Shown here: positions 1-9,925 of the stretch, in pieces
Layout: the number at the start of each line of letters is the position of its first letter
Position numbering within the stretch: the first letter of the stretch is position 1
NCBI RefSeq assembly: GCF_003614975.1
Contig: NZ_QZWI01000002.1
Coordinates: 310,001-374,000, forward strand
DNA: 64,000 nucleotides
Origin: Rahnella bruchi
Lineage (GTDB): Bacteria; Pseudomonadota; Gammaproteobacteria; Enterobacterales; Enterobacteriaceae
Direction: 5' to 3'
The notes under the pieces: generated by a model
What the model saw: only the letters and a program-made list of their open reading frames with translations
Told to the model about the DNA's origin: nothing
Databases searched by the model: none
Position numbers and translations under genes: made by a program

Positions 1-1068
1 GAACTCCGCCATGAAGTCGGTCAGTGCTTTAACGCCTTCAATCGGCATCGCATTATAAATAGATGCGCGCATACCACCAGCCACACGGTGACCTTTTAAT
101 GCATGCAGACCGGCTTCCTGCGCCTGATCGAGGAACATTTTGTCCAGAGAAGCATCGGCCATCTGGAAAGGAACGTTCATCCACGAACGGTTCGCCGCCG
201 CTACCGGGTTACGATAAAAACCGGTGTGGTCGATGGCACCATACAGGAGTTCGGCTTTCGCGCGATTGCGTTTTTCCATTTCACGCAACCCACCCTGCTC
301 TTTCAGCCATTTGAATACCATGCCAGATAAATACCATGCGAAGGTCGGCGGGGTATTGAACATGGAGTCGTTCTCAGCCAGAACGGTATAGTCGAGAATA
401 GAAGGCAATTCAGTACGCGCTTTACCCAGCAAGTCTTCACGAACGATAACCAGGGTCAGGCCAGCAGGACCAATGTTTTTCTGTGCGCCGGCATAAATCA
501 CGCCAAAGCGGCTGACATCAATCGGACGGGAAAGAATGCAGGATGAATAATCCGCCACGACGATTTTGTCTCCAAAATCAGGCATTTCATCGATAGCGAC
601 ACCATCGATGGTTTCATTCGGGCAGTAATGAACGTAGGCGGAATCTGCATTCAGCTTCCATTCATTCATTGGCAGAATTCCACGCTTACCGTCGACGGTA
701 GTCGTGACATCAATGACATTCGGAGTGCAATATTTTTTCGCTTCGTTGACTGCGCTGTGAGCCCAGTAACCGCCATCAATATAATCGGCGGATGACTTAT
801 CACCCAGCAGGTTCATGGGCACCGCAGCAAATTGCGCGCGTGCGCCGCCGTGGCAAAAGAGCACTTTATAGTTAGAGGGAATGTTCAGCAGATCACGGAT
901 ATCCTTTTCGGACTCTTCAGCAACCTGGATAAACTCCTTACTGCGGTGACTGATTTCCATCACCGAGGTACCCAGTCCGTGCCAGTTACAAAGTTCCTGT
1001 TCCGCACGACGCAACACTTCAGCCGGGATCATTGCCGGACCTGCACTAAAATTATAAACCTGAGTCAT
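1..1068 (-). CDS. serC: phosphoserine aminotransferase (3' end outside window)
   Basis: SerC makes phosphoserine from 3-phosphohydroxypyruvate and glutamate in serine synthesis, and also serves pyridoxal phosphate synthesis. The reverse strand from an ATG at 1068 reads [15 protein letters not shown] and stays open for 356 codons to the window edge. The E. coli protein is 362 residues, so only about six residues are missing. The motifs [16 protein letters not shown] and [10 protein letters not shown], the latter holding the PLP-binding lysine, are typical of class V aminotransferases of this family. In relatives aroA follows in the same operon and would lie to the left of the window. It is transcribed leftward, downstream of ycaP but with its own 172-bp upstream gap. 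Confidence 0.97.
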   Translation of the reverse strand, partial: MTQVYNFSAGPAMIPAEVLRRAEQELCNWHGLGTSVMEISHRSKEFIQVAEESEKDIRDLLNIPSNYKVLFCHGGARAQFAAVPMNLLGDKSSADYIDGGYWAHSAVNEAKKYCTPNVIDVTTTVDGKRGILPMNEWKLNADSAYVHYCPNETIDGVAIDEMPDFGDKIVVADYSSCILSRPIDVSRFGVIYAGAQKNIGPAGLTLVIVREDLLGKARTELPSILDYTVLAENDSMFNTPPTFAWYLSGMVFKWLKEQGGLREMEKRNRAKAELLYGAIDHTGFYRNPVAAANRSWMNVPFQMADASLDKMFLDQAQEAGLHALKGHRVAGGMRASIYNAMPIEGVKALTDFMAEF

Positions 1069-1180
1069 TTCCCCTCACCACTTCTCTGAGACAGCCACAT
1101 AGTTAGCTTTAATTTACCGGTTTTATCATTCGAAACAAGCCATCTGCAACGGTTATTCCTCACGACCTGATAAAGCGCGT

Positions 1181-1196
1181 TGAGATCTGCGTCACA
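1181..1196. promoter_or_regulatory. weak CRP-like site upstream of serC
   Basis: TGAGATCTGCGTCACA matches TGTGA-N6-TCACA at 8 of 10 defined positions, about 115 bp upstream of the serC start. The E. coli serC-aroA operon is known to respond to cAMP-CRP and Lrp, which is why I note it. The match is weak and may be chance. Confidence 0.25.
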
Positions 1197-1240
1197 AGGT
1201 TCTTTCCTCCCTGGAAAGCTGATTTAACAGGATTATCTGT

Positions 1241-1930
1241 TCACACCCGCAGTGTACTCAGTGCCCGCACCCAGGTGATATTCTGGCATCGCGGGCAGGT
1301 CGGTTTTTCACCGACTTTGAAGGACTTAATCAGGCTACACCGATGGCAGGCATAGAGTCCGCTGGTCATCATCAGGGTTTCAATATCAATATAATCTTCG
1401 GGTAAAACTGGCAGCCCTGGCTCGACGTTTTCATCCTGACGGAAGTAGACGCTCAGGCCTCCATTGGCTTCAAGGAATGCGAGCCGGACCTGCCCGAGGT
1501 GTTCGACACCTTTTTGCCGCAGCTCCATGTAAAACTCGCCTTTGGTGATATTTTCCTTCGCCATGGTTTCCCATTCGAACATACCGTCGCGAATGATAAT
1601 CAGCGGTTTTCCTTCCATCCAGTTCTGGAAATGACGGCTTTTATCCATCAGCCAGGTGGAAAGACGGTAAAGCAAAAGGATGGAGAAGAAGACCGCGAAC
1701 ACTGGCAGCAGGGGCACATCATCGTAAAAAGTAACGTCACCGGCCGCAGAACCCAGCGTCAGAATAATCACCACTTCAAACAAAGAAAGCTGATTGACCC
1801 CGCGCCGTCCGGTCAGTTTCAGAAATATAAACACCACCACAAAGATGAAAAAACAACGGAATGTCACCTCTCCCAGATACTCCAGAGGAAACTTATCCAG
1901 TGTCATACGTTTTATATCAAAAGCCTGCAT
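1241..1930 (-). CDS. ycaP: YcaP-type DUF421 inner-membrane protein
   Basis: A 229-residue orthologue of E. coli YcaP (230 aa), a DUF421 membrane protein of unknown function. Three hydrophobic segments lie in the first 90 residues, including FIFVVVFIFLKLTGRRGVNQ and VVIILTLGSAAGD. A cytoplasmic DUF421 domain follows (EGKPLIIIRDG, ELRQKGVEHLGQVRLAFLEANG). The C-terminal 50 residues carry two CxxC pairs (CHRC and CPRC), which look like a small zinc ribbon. It lies divergently from ycaO across a 160-bp gap, the same order as in E. coli (serC-ycaP-ycaO). No function is assigned. Confidence 0.93.
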   Translation of the reverse strand: MQAFDIKRMTLDKFPLEYLGEVTFRCFFIFVVVFIFLKLTGRRGVNQLSLFEVVIILTLGSAAGDVTFYDDVPLLPVFAVFFSILLLYRLSTWLMDKSRHFQNWMEGKPLIIIRDGMFEWETMAKENITKGEFYMELRQKGVEHLGQVRLAFLEANGGLSVYFRQDENVEPGLPVLPEDYIDIETLMMTSGLYACHRCSLIKSFKVGEKPTCPRCQNITWVRALSTLRV

Positions 1931-2090
1931 AGATGCCTCACGGGAAGTGAAAACAGCGGCTTACGAACCGCGGATTTACAGACAAGCTTAGCGCGTTACA
2001 ACGCGATTACATTCTTAACACGAATACATGGAGCTAATACGCAAAACCCCGTATCATTGCGCGTTTTTAGCACGCTCAAAAGTGAACTCA

Positions 2091-3854
2091 ATGACGCAAA
2101 CTTTTATTCCTGGTAAAGACGCGGCGCTGGAAGACTCCATTTCCCGCTTCCAACAAAAACTCACCGATCTCGGCTTTAATATCGAAGAAGCTTCGTGGCT
2201 GAATCCGGTTCCCCACGTCTGGTCAGTGCATATTCGCGATCGCGACTGCCCGCTGTGCTTCACCAACGGTAAAGGCGCCAGCAAAAAAGCCGCTCTGGCT
2301 TCTGCTCTGGGTGAATATTTTGAGCGTCTGTCGACCAACTATTTCTTCGCCGATTTCTATCTGGGCAAAGACATTGCCAACGGTGACTTCGTCCATTATC
2401 CGAATGAGAAGTGGTTCCCGCTCCCGGAAGATGACAGCCTGCCAGCGGGCATTCTGGATGAACGTCTGCACGCTTTTTATGATGCCGATAAGGAACTGGT
2501 TGCCGGTGATCTGATCGACCTGCAATCCGGCAATCCTGATCGCGGTATCTGCGCCCTGCCGTTTACCCGCCAGTCTGATCTGCAAACCGTTTACATCCCC
2601 ATGAATATCATCGGTAACCTGTACGTTTCCAACGGAATGTCTGCCGGTAACACCGCGAATGAAGCGCGCGTTCAGGGGCTGTCAGAAGTCTTCGAGCGTT
2701 ACGTTAAAAACCGCATCATTGCTGAATCTATCAGTCTGCCTGAGATTCCTGTTGACGTTCTGGCGCGGTATCCGGGTGTGGTTGAAGCCATTGCCAAACT
2801 GGAAGAAGAAGGTTTCCCGATTCTTTCATATGACGCGTCACTGGGCGGTAACTATCCGGTTATTTGCGTGGTGCTGTTCAACCCGGCAAACGGCACCTGT
2901 TTCGCTTCCTTCGGTGCCCACCCTGATTTCGGCGTGGCACTGGAACGTACCGTTACCGAATTGCTTCAGGGCCGCAGTCTGAAAGATCTGGACGTCTTTA
3001 CTGCACCGACTTTTGATGATGAAGAAGTAGCCGAGCACGCCAATCTGGAAACCCACTTCATCGATTCCAGCGGTCTCATTTCCTGGGATATGTTCAAGCA
3101 GGATGCAGACTATCCGTTTGCAGACTGGAGCTTCAGCGGCACCACCGAAGAAGAGTTCGCGACCCTGATGGCTATCTTCGATAAAGAAGACGCTGAAGTG
3201 TATATCGCCGATTACGAACATCTGGACGTGTATGCCTGCCGCATTATCGTCCCGGGGATGTCCGACATCTATCCTGCGGAAGATTTGCTATTGGCAAACA
3301 ACAGCATGGGTGCGCATCTGCGTGATCAACTGCTGGCGTTGCCGGACAGCGACCTGCCGAAGGAAACCTATCTTGAGATGATCACTCAGCTCGATGATGA
3401 AGGTCTGGATGATTTTACCCGCGTCCGTGAACTGCTGGGCATTGCCAGCGGCAAAGATAACGGCTGGTACACACTTCGTGTCGGTGAACTGAAATCGATG
3501 CTGGCACTGGCCGGCGGTGATTTGGATCAGGCGCTGACCTGGGCTGAATGGGCGCACGAGTTTAACTCGTCTGTCTACACCGACGAGCGCAACAACTATT
3601 ACCGTTGCCTGCAAACTCTGCTGCAACTGTCTCTGGAAGAAGATCGCGAGCCTGCGCAGTACTACAACGCGTTCGTGAAAATGTACGGTCAGAAAGCGGT
3701 TGAAGATGCTTCTGCGGCTATCAGCGGTGAAGTTCGTTTCCACAGCCTGTTTGCCGTTGATCCTGAACTTAAAGCATTGCCAGCCCATCAGGCGCTGCTT
3801 GGCGCATACGAAAAACTCCAGATCGCAAAACGTCGTCACTGGTCGAAAGCGTAA
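2091..3854 (+). CDS. ycaO: YcaO, ribosomal protein S12 methylthiolation accessory factor
   Basis: A 587-residue orthologue of E. coli YcaO (586 aa). YcaO-fold proteins bind ATP and activate peptide backbone amides. E. coli YcaO is linked to RimO-dependent beta-methylthiolation of ribosomal protein S12. The catalytic YcaO domain fills roughly residues 1-400, with conserved segments GKGASKKAALASALGEYFER and EARVQGLSEVFERYVKNRII. The C-terminal ~180 residues are helical and TPR-like (GELKSMLALAGGDLDQALTW). The frame is open 21 codons further upstream, but MTQTFIPGKDAALEDSISRF at 2091 matches the known N terminus. The Shine-Dalgarno sequence is poor. No peptide precursor gene lies nearby, so this is the housekeeping YcaO and not a RiPP synthase. 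Confidence 0.96.
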   Translation: MTQTFIPGKDAALEDSISRFQQKLTDLGFNIEEASWLNPVPHVWSVHIRDRDCPLCFTNGKGASKKAALASALGEYFERLSTNYFFADFYLGKDIANGDFVHYPNEKWFPLPEDDSLPAGILDERLHAFYDADKELVAGDLIDLQSGNPDRGICALPFTRQSDLQTVYIPMNIIGNLYVSNGMSAGNTANEARVQGLSEVFERYVKNRIIAESISLPEIPVDVLARYPGVVEAIAKLEEEGFPILSYDASLGGNYPVICVVLFNPANGTCFASFGAHPDFGVALERTVTELLQGRSLKDLDVFTAPTFDDEEVAEHANLETHFIDSSGLISWDMFKQDADYPFADWSFSGTTEEEFATLMAIFDKEDAEVYIADYEHLDVYACRIIVPGMSDIYPAEDLLLANNSMGAHLRDQLLALPDSDLPKETYLEMITQLDDEGLDDFTRVRELLGIASGKDNGWYTLRVGELKSMLALAGGDLDQALTWAEWAHEFNSSVYTDERNNYYRCLQTLLQLSLEEDREPAQYYNAFVKMYGQKAVEDASAAISGEVRFHSLFAVDPELKALPAHQALLGAYEKLQIAKRRHWSKA

Positions 3855-3880
3855 TCGCACAGACGTGATGAATTGATTGA

Positions 3881-3909
3881 AGCCAGCGGGTTTTCCTGCT
3901 GGCTTTTTT
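3881..3909 (+). terminator. intrinsic terminator of ycaO
   Basis: The stem AGCCAGC...GCTGGCT is extended by GGG/CCT around a TTTT loop and runs directly into six Ts. It starts 27 nt after the ycaO stop. Confidence 0.9.
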
Positions 3910-4343
3910 GTTTATACATTCAAAAGAAGTTCTGCGCTTATGCTGCTCCCCTTATTCGCAAAGGTTTGACTCAGCCATTAAAATGACGTGTAATTCCGCG
4001 CGAAATAATGTCTGTATGTCGTTTTTAAGGCCAAAATATGTCACTTATTTTTATGCGTTAAACCAAAGTGAAATTTCCAAACTAAAATTGATGATATTAA
4101 TTAACATTGAAGCCTTATTATTTACCCGTAAGTGAAAATAATTTTGCGAACCCTCAACTTTATTTGTAAAAATTAAAATGTTTTTATACAAGTAACTTCA
4201 ACAAGTTAGCCGTAAACCCACCCCTTCAGTAGTAGTTTGAAAACCACCAAAAACCGCCTCGTATGATCCACGTCAATTTTTACGTTATACTGCTTTGCTA
4301 GTATCTCGTTGCGCAGTACATAGCCCTGAATAAGAGAGTTAAT
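3910..4343. other. ycaO-focA intergenic region, anaerobic promoter region
   Basis: About 430 bp without a credible gene, AT-rich in its first two thirds. It holds the regulatory region of focA-pflB. The best signal is the FNR-like site and extended -10 listed separately. TTGATGATATTAA at 4088-4100 carries one perfect FNR half-site but a poor second half. In E. coli the pfl promoters also bind ArcA, IHF and NarL. I could not place those sites by eye. Confidence 0.6.
4263..4304 (+). promoter_or_regulatory. FNR-like site plus extended -10 upstream of focA
   Basis: ATGATCCACGTCAA (4263-4276) matches the FNR consensus TTGAT-N4-ATCAA at 8 of 10 defined bases. An extended -10, TGCTAGTAT (4296-4304), would start transcription near 4311. 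That puts the site centre at about -41.5, the class II activator position. Anaerobic activation of focA-pflB by FNR is established in E. coli. The assignment here is from sequence only. Confidence 0.6.
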
Positions 4344-5201
4344 GTGAAAGCTGACAACCCCTTCGATCTCATTTTACCCGCCGCTACAGCAAAAGTTGCT
4401 GAAGATGCCGGCGTTTATAAAGCCACCAAACAACCGTTAAAAACATTCTTTTTAGCCATCACTGCTGGCGTCTTTATTTCTATCGCCTTTGCTTTTTATA
4501 TCACTGCCACTACAGGCACCGGAACTGTGCCTTATGGTCTGGCAAAACTCGTCGGGGGCATCTGCTTCTCACTGGGTTTAATGCTGGTCGTCGTGTGCGG
4601 TGCAGACCTGTTTACTTCCACTGTGCTTATCGTTATCGCAAAAGCCAGCGGTCGTATTACCTGGGGACAATTGGCACGCAACTGGCTCAATGTCTATATT
4701 GGTAACCTGTTCGGATGCCTGTTCTTTGTGGCGCTGATTTGGTTCTCAGGTGAATACATGGCCGATAATGGCTTGTGGGGGCTCAATGTCCTGCAAACCG
4801 CTGACCATAAAATGCATCACACCTTTGTTGAAGCCGTATGTCTGGGGATCCTCGCGAACCTGATGGTTTGCCTGGCGGTCTGGATGAGTTATTCCGGCCG
4901 CAGCCTGATGGACAAAATGTTCGCCATGGTATTACCGGTCGCGATGTTTGTTGCCAGCGGTTTCGAGCACAGCATTGCCAACATGTTCATGATCCCTTTA
5001 GGCATCGTAGTGAAGAATTTTGCGACGCCAGAATTCTGGCAAGCAGTCGGCACAACGCCGGCACAATTCGCTGAACTCAATGTCTCTAACTTTATCATCG
5101 ACAATCTCATCCCTGTGACCATAGGTAACATCATCGGGGGTGGTTTGCTGGTAGGGTTAACTTACTGGGTCATATATCTTCGCGATGAGAAACACCACTG
5201 A
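4344..5201 (+). CDS. focA: formate channel FocA
   Basis: FocA is the pentameric inner-membrane channel that moves formate in and out during mixed-acid fermentation. The 285 residues align end to end with the E. coli protein. Six membrane segments are visible, with the FNT-family signatures FSLGLMLVVVCGADLFTSTVL and CLGILANLMVCLAVWMSYSG (pore histidine region HTFVEAVCLG). The start is GTG at 4344, as in E. coli, and gives MKADNPFDLI. It is followed by pflB after 75 bp. Co-transcription with pflB is expected from the family arrangement, and in E. coli FocA also contacts PflB. Confidence 0.97.
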   Translation: MKADNPFDLILPAATAKVAEDAGVYKATKQPLKTFFLAITAGVFISIAFAFYITATTGTGTVPYGLAKLVGGICFSLGLMLVVVCGADLFTSTVLIVIAKASGRITWGQLARNWLNVYIGNLFGCLFFVALIWFSGEYMADNGLWGLNVLQTADHKMHHTFVEAVCLGILANLMVCLAVWMSYSGRSLMDKMFAMVLPVAMFVASGFEHSIANMFMIPLGIVVKNFATPEFWQAVGTTPAQFAELNVSNFIIDNLIPVTIGNIIGGGLLVGLTYWVIYLRDEKHH

Positions 5202-5276
5202 TACAACGTGGCACTCTTGTTACGACAGTTTTACACGTGATTTTTAAAGAAATCCAAATTAGAAGGTAGGTGCAAA

Positions 5277-7559
5277 ATGTCCAAGCTCAATGAAAAATTG
5301 ACCAACGCATGGCAAGGTTTTAGTGCTGGTGAATGGCAGAATGGCGTAAACGTCCGTGACTTCATTCAGAAGAACTACACACCGTATGAAGGTGATGAGT
5401 CCTTCCTGGCTGGCGCTACCCAAGCGACAACCACCCTGTGGGATAAAGTAATGGATGGTATCAAACTGGAGAACCGCACTAAGGCTCCTGTTGATTTCGA
5501 TACTGACGTTGCCTCTACCATCACTTCTCACGACGCTGGCTACATCAACAAACCGCTGGAAACTATCGTTGGTCTGCAGACTGACGCGCCATTGAAACGT
5601 GCTCTGATCCCATTCGGCGGCATCAAAATGGTCGAAGGTTCATGTAAAGTTTATGGCCGTGAACTGGATCCAGCGCTGAAAAAAGTTTTCACTGATTACC
5701 GTAAAACGCACAACCAGGGCGTATTTGATGTTTACACCAAAGACATCCTGAACTGCCGTAAATCCGGTGTTCTGACCGGTCTGCCAGATGCGTATGGTCG
5801 TGGCCGTATCATCGGTGACTACCGTCGCGTTGCACTGTACGGTATCGACTTCCTGATGGCTGATAAATTCGCACAATTCCAGTCTCTGCAAGACGATCTG
5901 GAAAATGGTGTAAACCTGGAAATGACCATCCAGCTGCGTGAAGAAATCTCTGAACAACACCGTGCTCTGGGCCAGATTAAAGAAATGGCGGCTAAATACG
6001 GTTGCGACATTTCTGGTCCTGCGACCAACGCACAAGAAGCTGTTCAGTGGACTTACTTCGGTTACCTGGCTGCGGTTAAATCTCAGAACGGCGCTGCAAT
6101 GTCATTCGGCCGCGTATCTACTTTCCTTGACGTGTTCATCGAACGTGATATCAAAGCAGGCAAACTCAACGAAGAACAAGCTCAGGAACTGATTGACCAC
6201 CTGGTTATGAAACTGCGTATGGTTCGTTTCCTGCGTACTCCTGAATATGATGAACTGTTCTCCGGTGACCCAATCTGGGCAACTGAATCTCTGGCAGGTA
6301 TGGGCGTTGATGGCCGTACTCTGGTTACCAAAAGCAGCTTCCGCTTCCTGAATACCCTGTACACCATGGGGCCTTCACCAGAGCCGAACATGACCATTCT
6401 GTGGTCTGAAAAACTGCCAATGAACTTCAAAAAGTACGCAGCGAAAGTGTCTATCGATACCTCATCTGTACAGTATGAGAACGATGACCTGATGCGTCCT
6501 GACTTCAACAACGATGACTATGCTATCGCTTGTTGTGTGAGCCCGATGGTTGTGGGTAAACAAATGCAGTTCTTCGGCGCTCGTGCAAACCTGGCAAAAA
6601 CCATGTTGTACGCAATCAACGGCGGCGTTGATGAAAAAATGAAAATCCAAGTTGGTCCTAAAGAAGCACCAATGATGGATGAAGTCCTAACCTTCGATAA
6701 AGTCATGGACCGCATGGATCACTTCATGGACTGGTTGGCTAAACAGTACGTGACTGCGCTGAACATCATTCACTACATGCATGACAAATACAGCTACGAA
6801 GCGTCGCTGATGGCTCTGCATGACCGTGACGTTTATCGCACCATGGCATGTGGTATCGCAGGTCTGTCAGTTGCTGCTGACTCCCTGTCTGCTATCAAAT
6901 ATGCAAAAGTTAGCACCATCCGTGACGAAGACGGCCTGGCTGTAGACTTCAAAATCGAAGGCGAATATCCACAGTTCGGTAACAACGATTCTCGCGTAGA
7001 TGACATCGCTTGTGACCTGGTAGAACGTTTCATGAAGAAAATTCAGAAACTGCGTACCTACCGTGGCGCTGTAGCAACTCAGTCTGTTCTGACCATCACC
7101 TCTAACGTGGTTTATGGTAAGAAAACAGGTAACACTCCAGACGGTCGCCGCGCTGGCGCTCCATTTGGTCCAGGTGCTAACCCAATGCACGGTCGTGATC
7201 AGAAAGGTGCGGTTGCCTCTCTGACTTCCGTTGCTAAACTGCCGTTTGCTTACGCGAAAGATGGTATTTCTTACACCTTCTCCATCGTTCCAAATGCGCT
7301 GGGTAAAGACGATGATGTGCGTAAAGCTAACCTCGCTGGTCTGATGGATGGTTACTTCCATCACGAAGCGTCCATCGAAGGTGGTCAACACCTGAATGTG
7401 AACGTAATGAACCGCGAAATGCTGTTAGATGCAATGGAACATCCTGAAAACTATCCTCAGCTGACCATCCGTGTTTCTGGCTACGCAGTGCGTTTCAACT
7501 CACTGACTAAAGAACAGCAGCAAGACGTTATTACCCGTACTTTCACCAAGTCCCTGTAA
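5277..7559 (+). CDS. pflB: formate C-acetyltransferase (pyruvate formate-lyase)
   Basis: PflB converts pyruvate and CoA to acetyl-CoA and formate under anaerobiosis, using a glycyl radical. At 760 residues it has the E. coli length. The catalytic cysteine pair IACCVSPM falls at Cys419/Cys420, and the radical glycine lies in [11 protein letters not shown] at Gly735. Both agree with E. coli numbering when Met1 is counted. The Shine-Dalgarno sequence AGGTAGGTG precedes the ATG. Codon usage looks strongly biased (few rare codons), as expected for an abundant fermentative enzyme. It is followed by a strong terminator. The activating enzyme gene pflA lies 271 bp downstream. Confidence 0.99.
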   Translation: MSKLNEKLTNAWQGFSAGEWQNGVNVRDFIQKNYTPYEGDESFLAGATQATTTLWDKVMDGIKLENRTKAPVDFDTDVASTITSHDAGYINKPLETIVGLQTDAPLKRALIPFGGIKMVEGSCKVYGRELDPALKKVFTDYRKTHNQGVFDVYTKDILNCRKSGVLTGLPDAYGRGRIIGDYRRVALYGIDFLMADKFAQFQSLQDDLENGVNLEMTIQLREEISEQHRALGQIKEMAAKYGCDISGPATNAQEAVQWTYFGYLAAVKSQNGAAMSFGRVSTFLDVFIERDIKAGKLNEEQAQELIDHLVMKLRMVRFLRTPEYDELFSGDPIWATESLAGMGVDGRTLVTKSSFRFLNTLYTMGPSPEPNMTILWSEKLPMNFKKYAAKVSIDTSSVQYENDDLMRPDFNNDDYAIACCVSPMVVGKQMQFFGARANLAKTMLYAINGGVDEKMKIQVGPKEAPMMDEVLTFDKVMDRMDHFMDWLAKQYVTALNIIHYMHDKYSYEASLMALHDRDVYRTMACGIAGLSVAADSLSAIKYAKVSTIRDEDGLAVDFKIEGEYPQFGNNDSRVDDIACDLVERFMKKIQKLRTYRGAVATQSVLTITSNVVYGKKTGNTPDGRRAGAPFGPGANPMHGRDQKGAVASLTSVAKLPFAYAKDGISYTFSIVPNALGKDDDVRKANLAGLMDGYFHHEASIEGGQHLNVNVMNREMLLDAMEHPENYPQLTIRVSGYAVRFNSLTKEQQQDVITRTFTKSL

Positions 7560-7590
7560 TAATTCAGCCTTGTAATCTGGTCTGATAAAA

Positions 7591-7617
7591 AGGCTCCACA
7601 CCGTGGAGCCTTTGTTT
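7591..7617 (+). terminator. intrinsic terminator of focA-pflB
   Basis: A perfect 9-bp stem, AGGCTCCAC/GTGGAGCCT, with a 3-nt ACC loop is followed by TTGTTT. It lies 31 nt after the pflB stop and separates pflA transcription at least partly. Confidence 0.88.
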
Positions 7618-7635
7618 CATCTTTCCCTGCCCTGC

Positions 7636-7733
7636 ACTGTCTGTACGACAGTCTGTTTTGCCAGAGCGCTATACGTTGTGGACCTCTGGCAAAGCAGTAC
7701 CGCCATTGCTGACAATCAACCTTATTGATTGTC
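7636..7733. repeat. three successive inverted repeats before pflA
   Basis: After the pflB terminator come three hairpins. ACTGTC-N5-GACAGT spans 7636-7652. TTTGCCAGAG (7657-7666) pairs with CTCTGGCAAA (7684-7693) across 17 nt. GACAATCAA (7711-7719) pairs with TTGATTGTC (7725-7733) across 5 nt. All arms are perfect. None is followed by a T-run, so they are not obvious terminators. They could structure the pflA leader or be protein-binding sites. Confidence 0.6.
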
Positions 7734-7830
7734 TGGTATCATAAGCCTGTGGTTTTCAGTTTATCTCTGCCAGGCCAGCACCCGCACATTTAGACTGCTA
7801 TTCATTGGTCAATATGGAGAATAACCCGCA

Positions 7831-8571
7831 ATGTCAGTTCAAGGTCGCATCCACTCATATGAATCCTGTGGCACCGTTGACGGCCCAGGTATCCGTTTTA
7901 TTGTTTTCTTCCAGGGTTGCCTGATGCGTTGCATGTATTGCCATAACCGCGATACCTGGGACACGCACGGCGGGAAAGAGATCAATGTCGATGATTTAAT
8001 GAAAGAAGTCGTGACTTACCGCCACTTTATGAATGCTTCCGGCGGTGGTGTGACGGCGTCTGGCGGTGAAGCGATCCTTCAGGCAGAGTTTGTGCGTGAC
8101 TGGTTCCGCGCCTGCCAGAAAGAAGGGATTAACACGTGTCTCGACACCAACGGTTTTGTCCGCCGTTATGATCCGGTAATCGACGAATTACTGGATGTCT
8201 CGGATCTGGTTATGCTCGATCTCAAGCAGATGAACGACGATATTCACCAGAATCTGGTGGGCGTATCTAACCACCGTACGCTGGACTTTGCCCGCTATCT
8301 GGCAAAACGTAATCAGCGCACCTGGATCCGTTATGTGGTTGTGCCGGGCTGGTCAGACGATGATGAATCCGCGCATAAACTGGGTGAGTTCACCAAAGAT
8401 ATGACCAACATCGAGAAGATTGAGTTGCTGCCATATCATGAGCTTGGCAAACATAAATGGACCGCAATGGGCGAGAAATACGGGCTGGACGGCGTCAATC
8501 CGCCAACCAAAGAAATCATGGAAAGAGTGAAAAACATTCTCGCCAGCTACGGCCATAAAGTGATTTATTAA
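7831..8571 (+). CDS. pflA: pyruvate formate-lyase 1-activating enzyme
   Basis: PflA is a radical SAM enzyme that puts the glycyl radical on PflB. The 246 residues match E. coli PflA in length and throughout in sequence. The cluster motif [12 protein letters not shown] gives the CX3CX2C ligands at Cys30, Cys34 and Cys37. The glycine-rich SAM-contact segment [13 protein letters not shown] follows. The Shine-Dalgarno is weak-to-moderate (GGAGAA, 9 nt before ATG). It lies downstream of pflB but beyond a terminator, so it probably has its own promoter in the 271-bp gap as well as read-through. Confidence 0.98.
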   Translation: MSVQGRIHSYESCGTVDGPGIRFIVFFQGCLMRCMYCHNRDTWDTHGGKEINVDDLMKEVVTYRHFMNASGGGVTASGGEAILQAEFVRDWFRACQKEGINTCLDTNGFVRRYDPVIDELLDVSDLVMLDLKQMNDDIHQNLVGVSNHRTLDFARYLAKRNQRTWIRYVVVPGWSDDDESAHKLGEFTKDMTNIEKIELLPYHELGKHKWTAMGEKYGLDGVNPPTKEIMERVKNILASYGHKVIY

Positions 8572-8590
8572 TCACCCGGTTTTGCCCATT

Positions 8591-8618
8591 AAAAAAGACG
8601 CCCTTTGGCGTCTTTTTT
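8591..8618. terminator. bidirectional terminator between pflA and ycaD
   Basis: AAAAAAGACGCC and GGCGTCTTTTTT form a perfect 12-bp stem around a CTTT loop, with A and T tracts on either side. It can stop pflA (rightward) and ycaD (leftward), which converge here. Confidence 0.92.
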
Positions 8619-8646
8619 GCTTTTGCAGCGTCAGGTATGAGGGGTA

Positions 8647-9792
8647 TCAGGCGGTAGCAACCGGGTTATGTGTATGATCCGCTTTACGCATCAGCATCAC
8701 CAGATAGACCAGCGAAACCACAGCGATCATCACGAACAGCAGGCGATCTGAATAACTCTGCATCAGCATGGCGGTCATCGTCGGTCCGGCAAGGCTACCG
8801 ATGGTATAACTCATCAGCAGAGCCTGATTCATTGCCACCAGTTCATCTGCGCTCACTTTCTCACAAGCCCATGACATCGCGACCGGATAGAGCGTGAAGC
8901 CCGCGCATCCTAAAATAAACAGCGTCGGCGCCATCGCATAACCACTGAGCATCGCAATACTGCCGAGGATGACACAAAAAATCTGGATGCGTAAAACCAT
9001 CAGGCGACCATAGCGATCAGCCAGACGCCCTACCGGCCACTGTCCGATAATTCCCGCACTGACCAGCAATGCCATCCAGTAACCTACATTCGCATCGCTC
9101 ATTCCCTGATGCGTCAGAAATAGCGGCATCAGACCGTAGAGTGAGCCAAGAACAATGCCGGAAATAATGCAGCCGTTAATCCCCAGACGGGCATTACGAC
9201 GTCTGAACATCGGCATCACCGCATGGCGCGGCTGCTCTCTGTCCTGATCCTCGATATGCGTCAACAGCAGTGGCAGCATCGCAATCACAATCAGCGCGGT
9301 CACCCAAGGCAGAACGCTGAAGATAGCCGTGGGTACCGTCCCGACCAGCAATTGCCCTGCCACTGTTCCGATGTAATACATGATCATATACGCCGCCAGC
9401 AGCTGACCACGATTTTTGACGGTTCCGCTACGCAACAGCGCGCTTTCCACAACCACCCAGATCAGCGCACAGCCAATACCCGCCACGAAACGCGCCGACA
9501 CCCAGGTCCAGAAGCTCATGGAAAGCGCCAGCCCGGCGGTAGCGACCGCAAATATTACGCAGGAAAGATAGTAGCTACGGTTGAAACCAATGCGCTTAAT
9601 CAGCCCGCCTGCGAGCAAAGTGCCCAGCAGGTTACCGGTAAAATACGATGAACTGACCAGCCCGACCTGCCAGGTCGGCAGCTGTTCATGGCTGAGCCAC
9701 AGAGGTACCAGCGTGTTTAAAACGGCAATAGAAATCGTCAGCAGAAGGAGTCCGCACAACAGCAAAGAAACGGGGCGAGAGTAGGCGGACAT
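8647..9792 (-). CDS. ycaD: MFS transporter YcaD
   Basis: A 381-residue orthologue of E. coli YcaD (382 aa), a major facilitator superfamily protein of unknown substrate. Twelve hydrophobic segments are readable. The loop 2-3 region [15 protein letters not shown] and the equivalent loop [14 protein letters not shown] are the two MFS A-type motifs. Other conserved stretches include [10 protein letters not shown] and [20 protein letters not shown]. The neighbouring ycaMNK genes of E. coli are absent, so pflA and ycaD converge directly. Confidence 0.93.
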   Translation of the reverse strand: MSAYSRPVSLLLCGLLLLTISIAVLNTLVPLWLSHEQLPTWQVGLVSSSYFTGNLLGTLLAGGLIKRIGFNRSYYLSCVIFAVATAGLALSMSFWTWVSARFVAGIGCALIWVVVESALLRSGTVKNRGQLLAAYMIMYYIGTVAGQLLVGTVPTAIFSVLPWVTALIVIAMLPLLLTHIEDQDREQPRHAVMPMFRRRNARLGINGCIISGIVLGSLYGLMPLFLTHQGMSDANVGYWMALLVSAGIIGQWPVGRLADRYGRLMVLRIQIFCVILGSIAMLSGYAMAPTLFILGCAGFTLYPVAMSWACEKVSADELVAMNQALLMSYTIGSLAGPTMTAMLMQSYSDRLLFVMIAVVSLVYLVMLMRKADHTHNPVATA

Positions 9793-9858
9793 AGGACGTT
9801 GATGACCACAAAGAGGAAGAAATTGCGCGCATCATGCCACTGGCGGATTAAAAGTCAA

Positions 9859-9878
9859 TCCGGCAAAAATGAGCCGGA
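9859..9878 (-). terminator. possible terminator of the dms operon
   Basis: TCCGGC and GCCGGA flank an 8-nt loop in the gap between napF and the ycaD start. Read leftward, the stem is followed by TTGACTTTT, a poor T-tract. This is a weak candidate. Confidence 0.4.
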
Positions 9879-9925
9879 GCACAAACAGAAGACTGATGAT
9901 TGAAATCGTTAATCAAGCACGAGTA

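Noticed and set aside
1499-2116. 205-codon rightward open frame over ycaP and the ycaO start
   Set aside because: Mostly antisense to ycaP, and it would overlap the ycaO initiation region. No motif.
2091-3854. YcaO as part of a RiPP (azole or thioamide) biosynthetic cluster
   Set aside because: The protein is the syntenic housekeeping YcaO with a C-terminal TPR-like domain. No precursor peptide, dehydrogenase or TfuA gene is nearby.
3908-4135. 75-codon open frame in the ycaO-focA gap
   Set aside because: Begins inside the T-run of the ycaO terminator, lacks a Shine-Dalgarno and has no recognisable sequence.
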